From assembly GCA_964245075.1 (NCBI GenBank), contig CAXTLC010000123.1, positions 1 through 7,018 of the forward strand: a DNA stretch of 7,018 nucleotides. Reading direction: 5' to 3'. A model generated the notes under the pieces. That model saw only the letters and a list, made by a program, of their open reading frames with translations, had not been told where the DNA came from and made no database searches. A program made the translations under genes and the position numbers. Positions 5,333 to 7,018 of the stretch are shown one piece after another. This stretch comes from LMUY01 sp964245075. GTDB lineage: Bacteria > Pseudomonadota > Alphaproteobacteria > Acetobacterales > Acetobacteraceae. The first letter of the stretch is position 1, and each line of letters starts with the position of its first letter.

Positions 5333-7012
5333 TTACCGGGCGAGGGGCCGGTACTTGATCCGGTGCGGGTCGGTGCTGTTCTCGCCCAGGCGGCGGCGCT
5401 TGTCTTCCTCATAGGCCTGGAAGTTGCCCTCGAACCACTCGACGCGGCTATCGCCTTCGAAGGCGAGGATGTGCGTGGCCAGCCGGTCCAGGAACCAGCG
5501 GTCGTGGCTGATGATCACGGCGCAGCCGGCGAACTCGGCCAAGGCTTCCTCCAGCGCCCGCAGCGTGTCCACGTCCAGGTCGTTGGTCGGCTCGTCCAGC
5601 AGGATGACGTTGCTCTCGGATTTCAGCATCTTGGCCAGGTGCACCCGGTTGCGCTCGCCGCCCGAGAGCACGCCGACGCGCTTCTGCTGGTCCGACCCCT
5701 TGAAGTTGAACGCGCCCACGTAGGCGCGGGACTGCACCGCCCGCTTGCCCAGGTAGATCACGTCCGTCCCGCCGCTGATCTCCTCCCAGACGGTCTTGGT
5801 CCCGTCCAGGCTGTCGCGCGACTGGTCCACGTAGCCGAGCTTGACCGTTTCGCCGACCCGCAGGTCCCCGCCGTCAGGCTTCTCCTGCTCGGTGATCATG
5901 CGGAACAGGGTGGTCTTGCCGGCGCCGTTGGGGCCGATCACGCCGACGATGCCGCCGGGCGGCAGCTTGAAGTTCAGGTCCTCGATCAGGACGTGGTTGC
6001 CGTAGCCCTTGCGCAGGCGCTCCGCCTCGATGACCGTGCCGCCCAGCCGGGGGCCGGGGGGAATGACGATCTCCGCCGTGCCGCCGGCGAGCTCGGCGGA
6101 CTTGGCCAGCATCTGCTCGTACTTCTCGATCCGGGCGCGGGACTTGGTCTGCCGGGCGCGCGGGGAAGACTGGATCCACTCCTGCTCGGCCGCCAGCGCG
6201 CGCTGGCGGGAGCTTTCTTCCTTCTCCTCCTGCTTGAGCCGCTTGCGCTTCTGCTCCAGCCAGGAGGAATAGTTGCCCTCGAACGGGTAGCCGCGGCCGC
6301 GCTCGATCTCCAGGATCCAGTTGGTCACGTTGTCCAGGAAATAGCGGTCGTGGGTGACGATCATCACCGTGCCGGCGTACTCCCGCAGCGTCTTCTCCAG
6401 CCAGGCGACGCTTTCCGCGTCCAGGTGGTTGGTCGGCTCGTCCAGCAGCAGCAGCTCCGGCTTTTCCAGCAGCAGGCGGCACAGCGCCACCCGGCGCCGC
6501 TCGCCGCCCGACAGCTTGGCGACCGGGTTGTCCGGCGGCGGGCAGCGCAGCGCGTCGAGCGCGATCTCGATGCGGCGGTCGATTTCCCAGCCGTCCTCCG
6601 CGTCGATCTTCTCCTGTAGCTCGGCCTGTTCGGCGAGCAGGGTGTTCATCTTGTCGTCGTCCATCGGCTCGGCGAATTCCTCGCTGATGGCGTTGAACCG
6701 GTCTATGGCGACCTTGAGCGGGCCGAACGCCTGCATGACGTTCTCGGCCACGGTCTTGTCGGGGTCGAGGTGGGGCTCCTGCTCCAGGTAGCCGACGCGC
6801 ACGCCCTCGGCGGCCCATGCCTCGCCGCCGTACTCCTTCTCGCGCCCGGCCATGATCTTGAGCAGGGTGGACTTGCCGGCGCCGTTGACGCCCAGCACGC
6901 CGATCTTCACGCCGGGCAGGAAGGAGAGGGTGATGCCCTTGAAGACCTCGCGGCCGCCCGGATAGGCCTTGGTAAGGTCCTTCATGACGTAGGCGTACTG
7001 GTAGGCGGCCAT
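5333..7012 (-). CDS. ettA: Energy-dependent translational throttle protein EttA (ABC-F ATPase)
   Basis: A soluble ABC-F protein of 559 residues (E. coli EttA is about 555) that binds the ribosomal E site and gates the first steps of elongation according to ATP/ADP level. It has two ATPase domains and no membrane segments. Domain 1 has Walker A GVNGAGKST (41-49), signature LSGGERRR (167-174), Walker B LLLLDE (187-192, Glu192) and His221. The EttA arm insertion lies at about 96-140. The charged linker that contacts P-site tRNA spans about 240-320, including EGNYSSWLEQK and IPPGPRLG. Domain 2 has GPNGAGKTT (360-368), LSGGERNR (449-456), VILLDE (469-474, Glu474) and His503. The C-terminus RIKYRPLAR matches the EttA ending. 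The ATG at 7012 leaves six bases to the window edge, so promoter and ribosome site are out of view. All catalytic residues are intact. Confidence 0.96.
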   Translation of the reverse strand: MAAYQYAYVMKDLTKAYPGGREVFKGITLSFLPGVKIGVLGVNGAGKSTLLKIMAGREKEYGGEAWAAEGVRVGYLEQEPHLDPDKTVAENVMQAFGPLKVAIDRFNAISEEFAEPMDDDKMNTLLAEQAELQEKIDAEDGWEIDRRIEIALDALRCPPPDNPVAKLSGGERRRVALCRLLLEKPELLLLDEPTNHLDAESVAWLEKTLREYAGTVMIVTHDRYFLDNVTNWILEIERGRGYPFEGNYSSWLEQKRKRLKQEEKEESSRQRALAAEQEWIQSSPRARQTKSRARIEKYEQMLAKSAELAGGTAEIVIPPGPRLGGTVIEAERLRKGYGNHVLIEDLNFKLPPGGIVGVIGPNGAGKTTLFRMITEQEKPDGGDLRVGETVKLGYVDQSRDSLDGTKTVWEEISGGTDVIYLGKRAVQSRAYVGAFNFKGSDQQKRVGVLSGGERNRVHLAKMLKSESNVILLDEPTNDLDVDTLRALEEALAEFAGCAVIISHDRWFLDRLATHILAFEGDSRVEWFEGNFQAYEEDKRRRLGENSTDPHRIKYRPLAR

Positions 7013-7018
7013 GGCGGT

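Noticed and set aside
5320..5412. 31-residue N-terminal extension of the acetyltransferase (ATG at 5412).
   Set aside because: It overlaps the conserved EttA C-terminus, is low-complexity, and exceeds the family's usual start.
5303..6619. 438-codon plus-strand open frame.
   Set aside because: Antisense to EttA. The sequence is a low-complexity Leu/Val/Asp/Gln mix mirroring the EttA codons, with no domain.

Overview
The window is GC-rich chromosomal DNA with GC-heavy third codon positions and conserved housekeeping content (a full-length EttA). It fits a high-GC proteobacterium, most likely an alphaproteobacterium of the Acetobacteraceae/Rhodospirillales type; this placement is an impression from protein flavour and base composition, not a search result. 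All seven genes lie on the minus strand and are tightly packed, with no intergenic stretch above about 51 bases. The long plus-strand open frames are shadows caused by GC-rich codon usage.

In transcription order (right to left): (1) 7012-5333, EttA, an ABC-F translation factor; (2) 5319-4807, a RimJ/RimL-like GNAT acetyltransferase with a probable GTG start; (3) 4774-3647, a short photolyase/cryptochrome-like protein that begins directly with the FAD-binding domain and carries an unidentified C-terminal region; (4) 3595-2651, a periplasmic substrate-binding protein of the NrtA/SsuA/TauA type with a Tat-like signal; (5) 2651-1839, its membrane permease; (6) 1846-858, its ATPase; (7) 861-31, an alpha/beta hydrolase of the kynurenine-formamidase-like type. 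Genes 4-7 form a translationally coupled unit (overlaps of 1, 8 and 4 bases): binding protein, permease and ATPase make a complete importer, and the hydrolase probably acts on the imported compound or a relative of it. The substrate cannot be read from sequence.

The most unusual feature is at 1601-1840. A perfect 24-base tandem repeat, interrupted by a 100-N assembly gap, sits inside the first codons of the ATPase gene. Because 24 is a multiple of three, it adds an in-frame octapeptide repeat (TTSEPILR)n to the N-terminus of an otherwise ordinary ATPase, between MAEPILR and IEGLAKRYG. At least five inserted copies are implied; the real number is hidden by the gap. Each unit carries a perfect 13-base hairpin, and all six reading frames stay open through it. 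It looks like an intragenic minisatellite that broke the assembly, though an assembly artefact cannot be excluded. The second point of interest is the architecture of the photolyase-like protein.
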